Shown piece by piece: positions 30,264 to 38,663 of a stretch of DNA of 64,000 nt (the first letter of the stretch is position 1; each line of letters begins with the position of its first letter). The position numbers were made by a program, and so were the translations under genes. Where the stretch lies: contig VRMN01000008.1 in NCBI GenBank assembly GCA_008690995.1, forward strand, positions 620,001-684,000. The letters are read 5' to 3'. The notes beneath the pieces were generated by a model. That model was not told the origin of the DNA and did no database searches. It saw only the letters and a list, made by a program, of their open reading frames with translations. This DNA comes from Porphyridium purpureum (taxonomy: Eukaryota > Rhodophyta > Bangiophyceae > Porphyridiales > Porphyridiaceae).

Positions 30264-31607
30264 ATGGCAGTGGCCTTCAGCGCGGCGTCTGCGTCGGTGT
30301 CCGCGTCGAGCTCGGCGCGATGGGCGGCCGTGGTCGCGCGAGCGCCGTCACGGTGCATGGCTGGAGCGGCGTTTGGTAGGGGCTCGCCGCAACGGACAGC
30401 GTCGATGAGCTTGCATCGTCGCTTGTATGATCAGCTCGTGCTGCTCCGGCATGTTCGCGTCGTGGAGTATGGGCATGCACGCGCGCGGTCGTCGGGCGCC
30501 TCGCTGATTCGGTACTGTGCTTCCGAATCGGTCCCTGCGGGCGCAGACACAACCCGCGCCGCGGCGCGCTCTTCGGAGCTGCAGGCGAATGATGGCACAG
30601 TGTCAGGAGAAGCAGAAGCGGCCGGTGACAACGCCGCGGCCGAGAAGGCATCTGTGCCGCTTCGACTGCACAGCGCCAGCGCGTGCATCCCGCATCCGGA
30701 CAAAGCCGAAACTGGCGGCGAGGACGCGCATTTTGTCACCTCGTGGGCACTGTCAGTGTTTGACGGCGTGGGCGGATGGCAATCAGTGGGTGTCGACAGC
30801 GGCGAATATTCTCGCACGCTGAGCTCGCATGTGGAGCGGAATATACTGCGGTACGGGCCGGAACATGTGGTGCGTGCACTTGAGGAGGCCAATATTGAGA
30901 CTGAGCGGAGCACTATAGGCTCGACCACCGCGTTGTGTGTTGCGCTCTGCACAGACACGTCGGTCTTGTACGGATGCAATGTTGGTGACTCTGGTCTGGT
31001 TGTTTTCCGCGACAACGAGGTAGTGTTCCGGACTAAGGAGCAACAGCACTACTTCAATTGTCCATACCAAATTGGCACGGAGAGCATGGATACGCCCACA
31101 AAGTCCGGTCAGCACTTTACTTGCATCTTGCGGCCGAACGATATGCTCGTACTGGGTACGGACGGCTTGTTCGATAACGTGACGAGCTCGGCGATCCTCA
31201 AGGAAATCCAGCGCGTCGACCCACGAAGTCACGCCGAACCCAAGCTCGTTGCCGATGCGATTGCGCAGCTCGCGTTCGACACCAGCTGCGACACAAAAAT
31301 CCTCACACCATTTGGGCATAGCGCCGCGCTGAATGGGTACCGTTATATTGGGGGCAAGCAGGATGACATCACCGTGATCTTCTCGCGGGTTTTGCCTCAC
31401 AGCCAAGAAGGACGTGAAGCTGAGATGGAGGACTCGAGCACAAGCTCTACAGGTGTGGAGGACTCGAGCACAAGCTCTACAGGTGTGGAGGACTCGAGCA
31501 CAAGCTCTAAAGGTGTGGAGGACGAAACCGACGACTCACAGTTAAGTATGCTCCAGCGGCAGATTACCAGAGTGCGGCGTAGTATTTTCAGGCGCCGGAA
31601 TCCCTAA
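30264..31607 (+). CDS. PP2C-type protein phosphatase, PTC7/PPTC7-like
   Basis: 447 residues from the ATG at 30264 (a TTG at 30201 was ignored). The first about 60 residues (MAVAFSAASASVSASSSARW) look like an organelle presequence, mitochondrial or plastid. The phosphatase core has the shortened PTC7 pattern: GGEDAHFV and VFDGVGGW (metal-binding Asp, about 152-172), LGTDGLFDNV (about 295-305) and GGKQDDITVI (about 364-372). PTC7-type enzymes are Mn/Mg-dependent Ser/Thr phosphatases that act in mitochondria (coenzyme Q synthesis, mitophagy) or plastids. The C-terminal tail contains three 10-residue repeats (EDSSTSSTGV) and a basic end. A Tc1 remnant occupies the upstream flank. AATAAA at 31634 may be the poly(A) signal. 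Confidence 0.88.
   Translation: MAVAFSAASASVSASSSARWAAVVARAPSRCMAGAAFGRGSPQRTASMSLHRRLYDQLVLLRHVRVVEYGHARARSSGASLIRYCASESVPAGADTTRAAARSSELQANDGTVSGEAEAAGDNAAAEKASVPLRLHSASACIPHPDKAETGGEDAHFVTSWALSVFDGVGGWQSVGVDSGEYSRTLSSHVERNILRYGPEHVVRALEEANIETERSTIGSTTALCVALCTDTSVLYGCNVGDSGLVVFRDNEVVFRTKEQQHYFNCPYQIGTESMDTPTKSGQHFTCILRPNDMLVLGTDGLFDNVTSSAILKEIQRVDPRSHAEPKLVADAIAQLAFDTSCDTKILTPFGHSAALNGYRYIGGKQDDITVIFSRVLPHSQEGREAEMEDSSTSSTGVEDSSTSSTGVEDSSTSSKGVEDETDDSQLSMLQRQITRVRRSIFRRRNP
31428..31517 (+). repeat. 30-bp tandem repeat x3 inside the phosphatase tail
   Basis: Three nearly identical 30-bp units code for EDSSTSSTGV, EDSSTSSTGV and EDSSTSSKGV. The near identity at DNA level points to recent expansion. 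Confidence 0.95.
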
Positions 31608-31694
31608 GAAACCAACAGTGGGGACTGAGAAAAAATAAAAATGAAAATGATGTTGGTGGAAAAGAAGCGCGGTTCAATTAGATGGACAAGAGGG

Positions 31695-33005
31695 TCACGC
31701 GGATTCCAAGGCATCTAATCTGCTCTGTACATCATCGAAGGCTGCCTTGATCAACTGCTTTTGACCCCTCCGGTATATGAGCGCAAACAGCTTCTTTTCG
31801 GTGAGCGAGCTGGTCTTGTGATGCTGATCCAACAATTCATCGTCGATTTCCAAGGACGTTGGATACGAGTAGAGCATAGCTTCGAGCAAGTTTAACGTTT
31901 GCTCAAGGACGCACGTTTCGTTCCGCACAGACACCATTTTGGAACAGACTTCAACCACGTTTTGCACGATAACGCCCTCCAGCTCTTCCTTGTTCATAAG
32001 CATGAGACGCAATGAAGGAAGCAGTTCATCTGTCAAGTGGACGGTCAGATTACTACTTGACTCCTGCCTTTTCCACGCGATCGAATGGTCGAGCGTAAAA
32101 TCATCCTCAAACATGCTCAGGAAGATCTGCTTCTTCATGTCGACTTCCAAATCCGCATCCTGAATCGGAGGGAACGAAATCTCGATGCTGTCGTGCGGAT
32201 TCGGATCCATCGCAAAGCCATAGTATTGCAGCGCCTGCCAATTGGTGAGCGGTGAGTATTGAAACTGCAGTTCTGAGCCTTTGACCACGCGTTGCTGTCC
32301 CTTGTACGTGATATTGAGCATCTCGGTCTCGGCATCATACACGCGATCAAAGTGCACACCTTCTGGTTGATGATTTGCCATGTCAACTAATGGCATGATG
32401 ATGGTAATATCCTCGTCCCCGATCGTGAGCCGAAACGCCCGCGAGTCAACCACGCTCACTGCCCACAGAAAATTATCCAGGTTCATCCACTCCAGTAGAG
32501 TTGGGTGATGTTCCGCTGCGTACGCTCTCACCTTGTCGAAGATCTCGGCCAGCTCCTGCTTGATTGCTAGCACAAGCGGGTGCAAGGGTGTGCCCAGCAG
32601 CCATTCCATTTCGTCGTCATCGTAAAACAAGGGCGACGAGAACGACGACGGCTGCAGCGCGAGATGAGGATACCAAAATGAGCTCTCGCCGCACGCACGC
32701 TCATGCATAAGGAACAGAACCATGTACAAGTTCTTGATCGAGTCGCTCGTCTCCTGGAACACCTCGGGCGGGATTGTGCGCAGCATTTGTCCCAGCTCGT
32801 TCTGCGCGGCCTGTGCGACCGCTGCCGACAGCATCAGCTTGCGCGGGATGCGCAGAAACACGTCACCACATGCCACATCGCGTGTCACGCACAGAGCGCG
32901 CCCGCCAGACGTGCCGCACGAAGCAATCGCCAGGCTGTACTCGGCGCCATTCTCCGTCATCCATGCCTCGAGTCGCTGAACTGCCTCTGAGTTCAGCAGC
33001 TCCAT
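31695..33005 (-). CDS. SET-domain protein methyltransferase (Rubisco LSMT/SETD3 class)
   Basis: 436 residues from an ATG at 33005. It has the split SET domain of the LSMT class. The N-terminal part includes GGRALCVTRDVACGDVFLRI, followed by an inserted helical region. The core has AVSVVDSRAF, IMPLVDMANH and QFQYSPLTNWQALQYYGF, covering the cofactor and substrate lysine (or histidine) channel. A C-terminal substrate-binding helical domain (about 285-436) follows. Members methylate Rubisco large subunit, aldolase, ribosomal proteins or actin. The N-terminus lacks a clear transit peptide, so a cytosolic target is as likely as a plastid one. Convergent with the phosphatase gene, less than 90 bp apart. 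Confidence 0.88.
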   Translation of the reverse strand: MELLNSEAVQRLEAWMTENGAEYSLAIASCGTSGGRALCVTRDVACGDVFLRIPRKLMLSAAVAQAAQNELGQMLRTIPPEVFQETSDSIKNLYMVLFLMHERACGESSFWYPHLALQPSSFSSPLFYDDDEMEWLLGTPLHPLVLAIKQELAEIFDKVRAYAAEHHPTLLEWMNLDNFLWAVSVVDSRAFRLTIGDEDITIIMPLVDMANHQPEGVHFDRVYDAETEMLNITYKGQQRVVKGSELQFQYSPLTNWQALQYYGFAMDPNPHDSIEISFPPIQDADLEVDMKKQIFLSMFEDDFTLDHSIAWKRQESSSNLTVHLTDELLPSLRLMLMNKEELEGVIVQNVVEVCSKMVSVRNETCVLEQTLNLLEAMLYSYPTSLEIDDELLDQHHKTSSLTEKKLFALIYRRGQKQLIKAAFDDVQSRLDALESA

Positions 33006-33103
33006 CGCACAGATCGCACGGCGGCGGCACTACCGGCGACCGCGTCCTTCCTAATTGCAATGCGCGGCATTTTCTAGGTTTTTACTAAACGACTGAAGCG
33101 AAG

Positions 33104-34069
33104 TTAAAAGTTGAGCAGAATGCGCTCTTCGGGCACGCCTGCCTCAACGAGGATGGCGCGGGCTTCCTCGCACATACCCTTCTGGCCCACCATCAACACT
33201 CCCGTCTGCTTTGGTGCTGAAATGCCGTCTTCTTTCAGAGCGGCTTGGATGTACATTTTCTGGCGCGCGGGCGCAGAGAAGGACGCGTCATACCCTTCGC
33301 TGGACTCGGAGAACACTGGGATCACCGTCACATTGTCCTCCTTCCATAGCTTGAAACGATCCTGGCACGGCATCGCAGCAGGTGTGCGCGCGCCATAGTA
33401 AAGTTTGACCGAGCGGCGGGCACGCGGGTTGAGTCCATTCAGCATGCTCTCGATGGCTGCTCGCATGGGCGCGACGCCCGTTCCTGTCGCAAGCATAATA
33501 ATATCTTTGGGTGCGCTCTCCTCTGGGATGGCCGGGAACGCGAGCAGATCCAGCGCCGGCTTGATCGCAAAGCCCTTGCCGATGACAGGGCTCATCTGGA
33601 TCTTGTCGCCCTTGTGTGTGTTCTTCCAGAACCACTCGGTCGATTCGGCCTCTTTGACCAAAAACTCAAAGAAGCCTTGAATGTTTGGCGCGCATGCCAT
33701 GGCCATGAAAGACGGCTTGATCTCCGGGTCCTGGTTGGACTTAACCTGCACAAACATGCCCGGCACGCGGTACGTGTCACACAACGAGCCCTTTGCGGCG
33801 GTGACGCCGACGTTAACCACAATGTAGCGCACGCCGTCTGCGGCGCGCGAGTTCTCGACAACCTCGACGACATTCCACTCTGCCTCGGACTGCGTGGCCA
33901 TGCGCACATGCACGCGCGCGCGCTTCACTTCGCCGCGCATTGGCGCTGCGCACCACGTGGTCCGCGTGCCAGTCCATGGCGCCCACACGCCGCGTCGGCC
34001 ACACGTCGACGCGCGCGTCGTCACTTGCCGCAGCAAGATCCCGCTGCTCCCGCACACAAACGCCTCCAT
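33104..34069 (-). CDS. Plastid FAD/NAD(P) oxidoreductase, ferredoxin-NADP reductase-like
   Basis: 321 residues from the ATG at 34069; the longer frame begins at TTG. The N-terminus MEAFVCGSSG followed by Arg/Thr-rich sequence is a plastid transit peptide with the red algal/glaucophyte Phe motif. The mature part starts near residue 57 (MATQSEAEWNVVEVVEN). An FAD-binding barrel (GMFVQVKSNQDPEIKPSFMA) lacks the classic RxYS motif. It is followed by an NAD(P)-binding fold with ATGTGVAPMRAAIESML, YYGARTPAAMPCQDR and VGQKGMCEEARAILVEAG. It resembles the plastid oxidoreductases of plants that are distinct from photosynthetic FNR. Substrate unknown. Adjacent to the SET gene on the same strand, 99 bp apart. 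Confidence 0.82.
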   Translation of the reverse strand: MEAFVCGSSGILLRQVTTRASTCGRRGVWAPWTGTRTTWCAAPMRGEVKRARVHVRMATQSEAEWNVVEVVENSRAADGVRYIVVNVGVTAAKGSLCDTYRVPGMFVQVKSNQDPEIKPSFMAMACAPNIQGFFEFLVKEAESTEWFWKNTHKGDKIQMSPVIGKGFAIKPALDLLAFPAIPEESAPKDIIMLATGTGVAPMRAAIESMLNGLNPRARRSVKLYYGARTPAAMPCQDRFKLWKEDNVTVIPVFSESSEGYDASFSAPARQKMYIQAALKEDGISAPKQTGVLMVGQKGMCEEARAILVEAGVPEERILLNF

Positions 34070-34749
34070 CTCCACCAGCCCAGACACAAACACACCGACC
34101 AACTCCTTCCTCCGTTCTCCCTTTCTTCGCGAGCGTTCCCCCGATCCAACTAAATCTCGCCCTTTCCACTTTTCTCAAGCAAGGTTCCTCGTGGAAGGTG
34201 AAGGACGACCGAGCGGGATGTCGTACACACTGAACGAGTTCAAGGCCACGCATGCGCGTGGCGACCCTTGCCGAATGGTAATGGATGACCTGTCTCATTG
34301 CGGAACCTCACACGCAGCCAACTTGTGGTGGGTGACCATTCCCGGGGGACAAGCACGGCAACATTACACACGACCGCATGGGACCGTTCATTCCGCTCGT
34401 CGAGACAGCGGCAGAGAGATGCACCATGTTTCTCAGCATGGTCTGAACATGTGTGCGGAACCAGATTGACGCAGTCACATTTTCTCTTTTCCTTTCTTTA
34501 CGCGTGAGCGCCAACAGAGCTCAGACACCGTCGACATTGTCATGTGTGATTTGTGCACGCGCGTCCTGTATCTTCGCAAGACGCACGGCCTGACAGTCGA
34601 ATTCTGCTTCGTGCTGCTCGAGCGACGCCGCCGGAGTCGAGGCAGACAAACGTGACTTTGGCACCGTCAAGCCGCAGAGCAGCTGTCCAGATCCACGCAC
34701 AGCAGCCTGCTTCTCCTGCCGGCCAGTGTGACAGCCTTCACTTCATGCT
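34070..34749. other. Divergent intergenic region, left part
   Basis: Upstream of the FNR-like gene (minus) and the LYR-protein gene (plus). Only unsupported overlapping frames are seen. It probably holds the promoter of the FNR-like gene. Confidence 0.4.
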
Positions 34750-34860
34750 TTAATGATGCCGACATGCGCCTTAATGATTAAAAAACTGTTCTGTGATGAA
34801 AAGTTGCGTTAAATGACGCCAAAAGTGCATTGAAGGATGAAAATAGGGGTTCAATGATGA
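34750..34860 (+). repeat. Six degenerate 20-21 bp repeats with ATGATG cores
   Basis: Motifs of the type TTAATGATG recur at about 34750, 34771, 34790, 34809, 34830 and 34850, spaced 19-21 bp apart. They end about 100 bp before the ATG of the NDUFA6-like gene. The core (ATGA[CT]G, TGATGA) resembles half-sites of bZIP/CREB-type factors. Spacing of about two helical turns would put all copies on one face of the DNA. Confidence 0.6.
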
Positions 34861-34959
34861 CATACTTGGCGAGCTGGGTTTTTGAGACGAGCGGGAAACG
34901 TGCGGGGATGCGAGGGAACGTGGCTGCTGCAGGAGAAGAAAAGGAGGGAAGGGGGAAGG

Positions 34960-35796
34960 ATGTTGCCGAGGTGCTTGTCGTCATGGGGAACGCTGCGGCG
35001 TGCGCTGAGCACGGACGCGTCGGCGGCGGCGGCGGGTAGCGTGGGGCAAGGGCGGACCAAGAAGGAGCGCATGAGAAAGGCGCTGGAGGAGGCGGCGATG
35101 CGTCGCCGCGGCGAGAATATGACGACGTATCAGTTGGATATTGATACGCCGCGAGGCCCGCAGCTAGGAGGAAAGGCCTCGCGCGTGCTGTCGTCGCCGA
35201 CGGGTGGTGAGGGAAAGGCGCTGACCTCGGAGTCCGCCTCGCTCGCCGTCTCCCGGGAACGAGTCCGCTCGTTGTACCGCAGCTGCCTGCGCGAAGTTCC
35301 AGAGATCCAGCGAAACTTTTTCCTCGTCGAGGGTCAGGAAATTCTCAGAAAGACGCTCAAGTGGCTCTTCATGCAGAACAGTAACGTCAAGAACCCGCAG
35401 ATCGTCGACGTGCTCGTGTTTAAGGGCGCACAGGAGCTCGAGGAATACCAGCGACAGTGGAAGGGCCGTCATCATTTGTATCAGCACGTGGCGGCTTTCC
35501 AAGAGAACGAGCAGCGCTTGAAAAACGCCGAGCTTGTTCGCGAACTCGTGGAGGCTGACTCGCGCTCCGCTGATTCGCAAATGTCTGATTCGACCGTCAA
35601 GCAGATGCAGCTGGAGACTTGGAAGGAGCACAAACTGATCTCAAATTCTATTGACACTTGGGCGCAATATGTCATGTGGCGCAAGGAAGAAGACGAACGA
35701 TTTGCCCACTTTGCCGAGGAGCACGGCTTGTTTACTCGCGAAGAACTCGAGCAGAACCGCAAGGCGGCGTTTGCAAGAAGCTTAATCCCTACGTGA
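34960..35796 (+). CDS. Enlarged LYR-motif protein, complex I subunit NDUFA6/B14-like
   Basis: 278 residues from the ATG at 34960 (TTG at 34882 ignored; an ATG at 34908 lies in another frame and could open an upstream ORF). The start (MLPRCLSSWGTLRRALS) is a mitochondrial presequence. The core at about residues 100-180 carries SLYRSCLREVPEIQRNFFLV, LKWLFMQNSNVKNPQIVDVL, and KGAQELEEYQRQWKGRHHLY, the NDUFA6 signature. This subunit docks the acyl carrier protein on the complex I matrix arm. Usual family length is about 130; here there is a basic N-terminal extension of about 70 residues and a helical C-terminal extension of about 100. The extensions may be lineage-specific contacts or indicate a divergent LYR assembly factor. 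Confidence 0.8.
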   Translation: MLPRCLSSWGTLRRALSTDASAAAAGSVGQGRTKKERMRKALEEAAMRRRGENMTTYQLDIDTPRGPQLGGKASRVLSSPTGGEGKALTSESASLAVSRERVRSLYRSCLREVPEIQRNFFLVEGQEILRKTLKWLFMQNSNVKNPQIVDVLVFKGAQELEEYQRQWKGRHHLYQHVAAFQENEQRLKNAELVRELVEADSRSADSQMSDSTVKQMQLETWKEHKLISNSIDTWAQYVMWRKEEDERFAHFAEEHGLFTREELEQNRKAAFARSLIPT

Positions 35797-35835
35797 GCAA
35801 GACACACCGTCCAATTATTATTCTTTCTTCATTAT

Positions 35836-36301
35836 TTAGTGCTCTGCACCTATATTTTCTTGCTGCGCGTGCGCCTGCGCAGCTGTCGCAGACGAGGCGC
35901 TCGTACCTGTTTCCCGAAACTCCCGCATCGCGTGCACGCTCACAAGAAAGTAGTCATAAAATGAGTTCACGGCTGTCCTCAGTGACTTGAGATCAGAAGA
36001 TTCCAGACGTCTGAAACACGTTTCCGCAAAAAGTAGGGACAAAACAAGATGAAAGTCAGGCAAAGTCAGTCTCAGATTCTTCATTTCCAGGCGTCCGCAT
36101 TCACCCGTAATCGAGGCACAACGAAAGCGTAAGCTATTCCACATTGAGGGTCTGCGAGTAAACAAAAGTCACGTACATAATGACAACGCTGTCACGGCGC
36201 TCCACCACGCGTTCAATCACTTCAGGGCGCAATTCTTCGTCCACATTCATCACGCGAACGATGATCTCTGCCAGGCGGGCATCCGGGAAGGGCACTTCCA
36301 T
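35836..36301 (-). CDS. PCC1: Pcc1-family subunit of the KEOPS/EKC complex, two exons
   Basis: Spliced model: exon 1 36301-36177, intron 36176-36011 (166 bp, GTACGTG...TTTCAG), exon 2 36010-35836; 99 residues. Exon 1 starts MEVPFPDARLAEIIVRVMNV and runs DEELRPEVIERVVERRDSVVI. Exon 2 gives RLESSDLKSLRTAVNSFYDY, then FLVSVHAMREF and an Ala/Gln tail. This matches the whole Pcc1/LAGE3 pattern (VPFP, DxExxP, then LRxxxNSFxDxLxLVxxxMxxF). Pcc1 dimerises and organises KEOPS, which makes the t6A modification of tRNAs reading ANN codons. The phase across the junction is exact. Neither exon alone shows the family, so the gene is easily missed. Confidence 0.85.
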
Positions 36302-36662
36302 GAGACTGTCATCATTTCAATCGCACGGCGCAGAGAGAGGAGAGAACATACATCAACGAATGCGTCGGACTATCATGGTTAGAATGAGCCCGTAAACCAC
36401 CATGTCTTGGATCTTCGAACACCGCAAATCCTGTTCGGCGAGAAACAAGCTGAAGAAACCAGGGAGAGAGAAAGCGCGAGCGCGTGTGAGAAAGTGAACT
36501 TACTATCGGTGTTTGGGAGCGCCAGCGTGCGCGCCTGCAGTGGCCATCACGCAAAAGAGCTCGACGTCTTCGCGAAAACACAGGGCGCCGTTCGATCTTG
36601 GCGCACGTCACTATGTAACTAAGGTTTGTGCTAAAAACATGTCGTTTTATTATAAAGTTCGA
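36302..36662. other. Spacer upstream of the Pcc1 gene
   Basis: 361 bp between two minus-strand genes. On the minus strand a donor-like GTATGTTCTC lies near 36346 and an acceptor-like CAG ends near 36306, so a 5' UTR intron ending just before the Pcc1 ATG is possible. No coding signal seen. Confidence 0.4.
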
Positions 36663-38345
36663 CTAATACACACCGGGAACACGCATCTGTTCCCGAATCT
36701 TGGCCTTCTCTGCGTTGACAGCAGCCAATTGCGCTTTCACGCGTTTGAGCTCGTCCTCTACGTCCTTGATATTTGGCTCGCGCTCGAGTTGCCCTTCAAG
36801 CTCGTCTCTCTGTAAACGCAATTCAGCTATCGACTTGGCACGGTCGATCGACGTCCGCGCGCTCGCTTTCACCAAGTCCGCCTTGGCCTCCAAGTCGTCG
36901 TACCTTTCGTGCAGCTCTTCATTTTTGGCCAGCTCCTGCTCAAGCATTTCACGTAACTTCTTCTCTCGCCGTTCGGTCGCCGAAGTACCTTGGTCCAACC
37001 TGAGCTGCTTCAGCGCCTCTCGTGCCCTGGCCAGTTTCCGTTCGGCCTCATACTTTTTGCGCTCGTTCTCTTCAATCGTGTCGACGAGCCTGTCACACTT
37101 GCCTCTGAGTGTTCGTAAATATTTCGAGTCCTTTTCGCTGACCATGGCTGCAGACTGCGAGGAATCCATCCGCTCGCGTCCGGCAGATCGTTGACTAGTC
37201 TTGCTCCCAGGGTTGGCTTTGGCCGAAGCGACAAGCTTGGTTGAAGGATCATCTTCGAACTCCCGAAAATCAGTCTGACTGTCGCCCGTCGAGCTGAGCT
37301 GGTTGTCCTTGCTTCTCGGGGACAAAATACTCCTTGACTTTTCTGTCTGTGGTATGCCAGCCTCCTTTCTCCTCTGGGCCTCTCGTTCCTGCGTCTTTGG
37401 TGACGGTATCACCCGCACCTGATTGGCATGCAAGTTGATGCTGATCATTTTACGCGTGCTTGGAGGTGGTTCATCACCAGTCAACGAACTGGACGCCGCG
37501 GGGCTAAACCCTTGCGAACCTTCAGAGTTTGAGCCAGCGTCTGAGTACGACGTGTTGCGCTCAGAAGCGGACACGTGAGCGGCCTTCGCCTTCACCACGG
37601 GCGCAGTCGGCAACGAGCCACCGTTGAGATCGTCAAAGTCGTCGTCCATGTCGTCGAAATCGTCCAAACCGTCCAGGAAATCGTCGCCAGCAATCGAAGA
37701 GTCCGCGCCACCCAGACCCCCGGACCCTCTTGTGTATGCAGTCCCAGATGACGCCACACTGCGCGCACCATTCTGGAGCGCCGCAAGCGGGCCCTTTCTG
37801 CCCGATGATAAGAATGTGCTGCGGATGGTACAAATCAATTTGGCGCCGTTGTTGAGCATGAGCGCTACTTTCTTTGAACCCGATGGTACGCGCGCATAGT
37901 CCGCTATATTGATGTGTATTTTGCCCACGCTCTTCCCTTTCGGATCGCCAATACGCACGGCAAACTTGCACAGCTTCTCTTCAAAGTTTCCCGGAGCGGC
38001 GCCGGCTGCGTCTACGCCGCCTGGGTTGGATTTCGACGGCAACCCGCTTGAACGGCTTGGAGACATAGCGTTTCCTTTTGCTTGGAACAGGGTCATGGGC
38101 ATATTAATCGTATGTTCAAATTCAATGGTACCGTTCTTGGTCACGCCCGACTTGCACGGCGTGCTCTCTAGCTTGTCGCGGCGCTCCATGACCACCAGCA
38201 GGCTCGCCTTGCTGCTCTTCATCTGCTCGAGGCGGTGCACCGTGACGCTAAAGTCAAACTTACTGGGCACCTGGGACATGTGCGATACGCCGCGTCCGGG
38301 CGCACCCAGCGAGCTCGCCAGCTTCGACGACTTGCTCTTGATCAT
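36663..38345 (-). CDS. NT-C2 domain protein with C-terminal coiled coil (EEIG/EHBP1-like)
   Basis: 560 residues from an ATG at 38345. Residues of about 25-185 form an NT-C2 (N-terminal C2) domain: KFDFSVTVHRLEQMKSSKAS, a GTIEFEHTINMPMTLF strand, KLCKFAVRIGDPKGKSVGKI, HINIADYARVPSGSKKVALM. A low-complexity insert sits within it at about 95-120. A Ser/Asp-rich disordered region includes DFLDGLDDFDDMDDDFDDL. From about 400 to the end is a long coiled coil (RKYEAERKLARAREALKQLR, then LRDELEGQLEREPNIKDVED-type heptads). NT-C2 proteins link membranes or endocytic sites to cytoskeleton or help position plastids and nuclei in plants. Specific role here unknown. Confidence 0.82.
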   Translation of the reverse strand: MIKSKSSKLASSLGAPGRGVSHMSQVPSKFDFSVTVHRLEQMKSSKASLLVVMERRDKLESTPCKSGVTKNGTIEFEHTINMPMTLFQAKGNAMSPSRSSGLPSKSNPGGVDAAGAAPGNFEEKLCKFAVRIGDPKGKSVGKIHINIADYARVPSGSKKVALMLNNGAKLICTIRSTFLSSGRKGPLAALQNGARSVASSGTAYTRGSGGLGGADSSIAGDDFLDGLDDFDDMDDDFDDLNGGSLPTAPVVKAKAAHVSASERNTSYSDAGSNSEGSQGFSPAASSSLTGDEPPPSTRKMISINLHANQVRVIPSPKTQEREAQRRKEAGIPQTEKSRSILSPRSKDNQLSSTGDSQTDFREFEDDPSTKLVASAKANPGSKTSQRSAGRERMDSSQSAAMVSEKDSKYLRTLRGKCDRLVDTIEENERKKYEAERKLARAREALKQLRLDQGTSATERREKKLREMLEQELAKNEELHERYDDLEAKADLVKASARTSIDRAKSIAELRLQRDELEGQLEREPNIKDVEDELKRVKAQLAAVNAEKAKIREQMRVPGVY

Positions 38346-38663
38346 CGTAGCAGGGCTCCAATGAACTCAGCGGTCAACCACGCTGTCTCTCTTCCTGACC
38401 CGGTTCGTTCTGCGCGCTTCTCAGATCACACCAGCGGTACCTGAATCTTAATTTCCTCTCTGCGCGGCGTATCCGACCGCCCGCCAGCCGGTCAAACCGC
38501 GCGCTCGATGTCTTCCTTTTTACCAGCGCGTCTCCCTGTCTCTTGTCTCCCATTCTCCCAACCATGTCGGCACCAGCCGCGCAAGCCTGTCCCTTTGGAT
38601 TTTTTAACTTTTTTGTTTATCGCATTGTTTAACATATTTTTACGTTAAGCATCCGGCAATTTT
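38346..38663. other. Short spacer, AT-rich on its right side
   Basis: 318 bp between the NT-C2 start and the end of the Nsa1-like gene. Sequence at 38,597-38,662 is AT-rich with runs of T, typical of the 3' end of the neighbouring gene or of promoter DNA. No gene seen. Confidence 0.45.
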
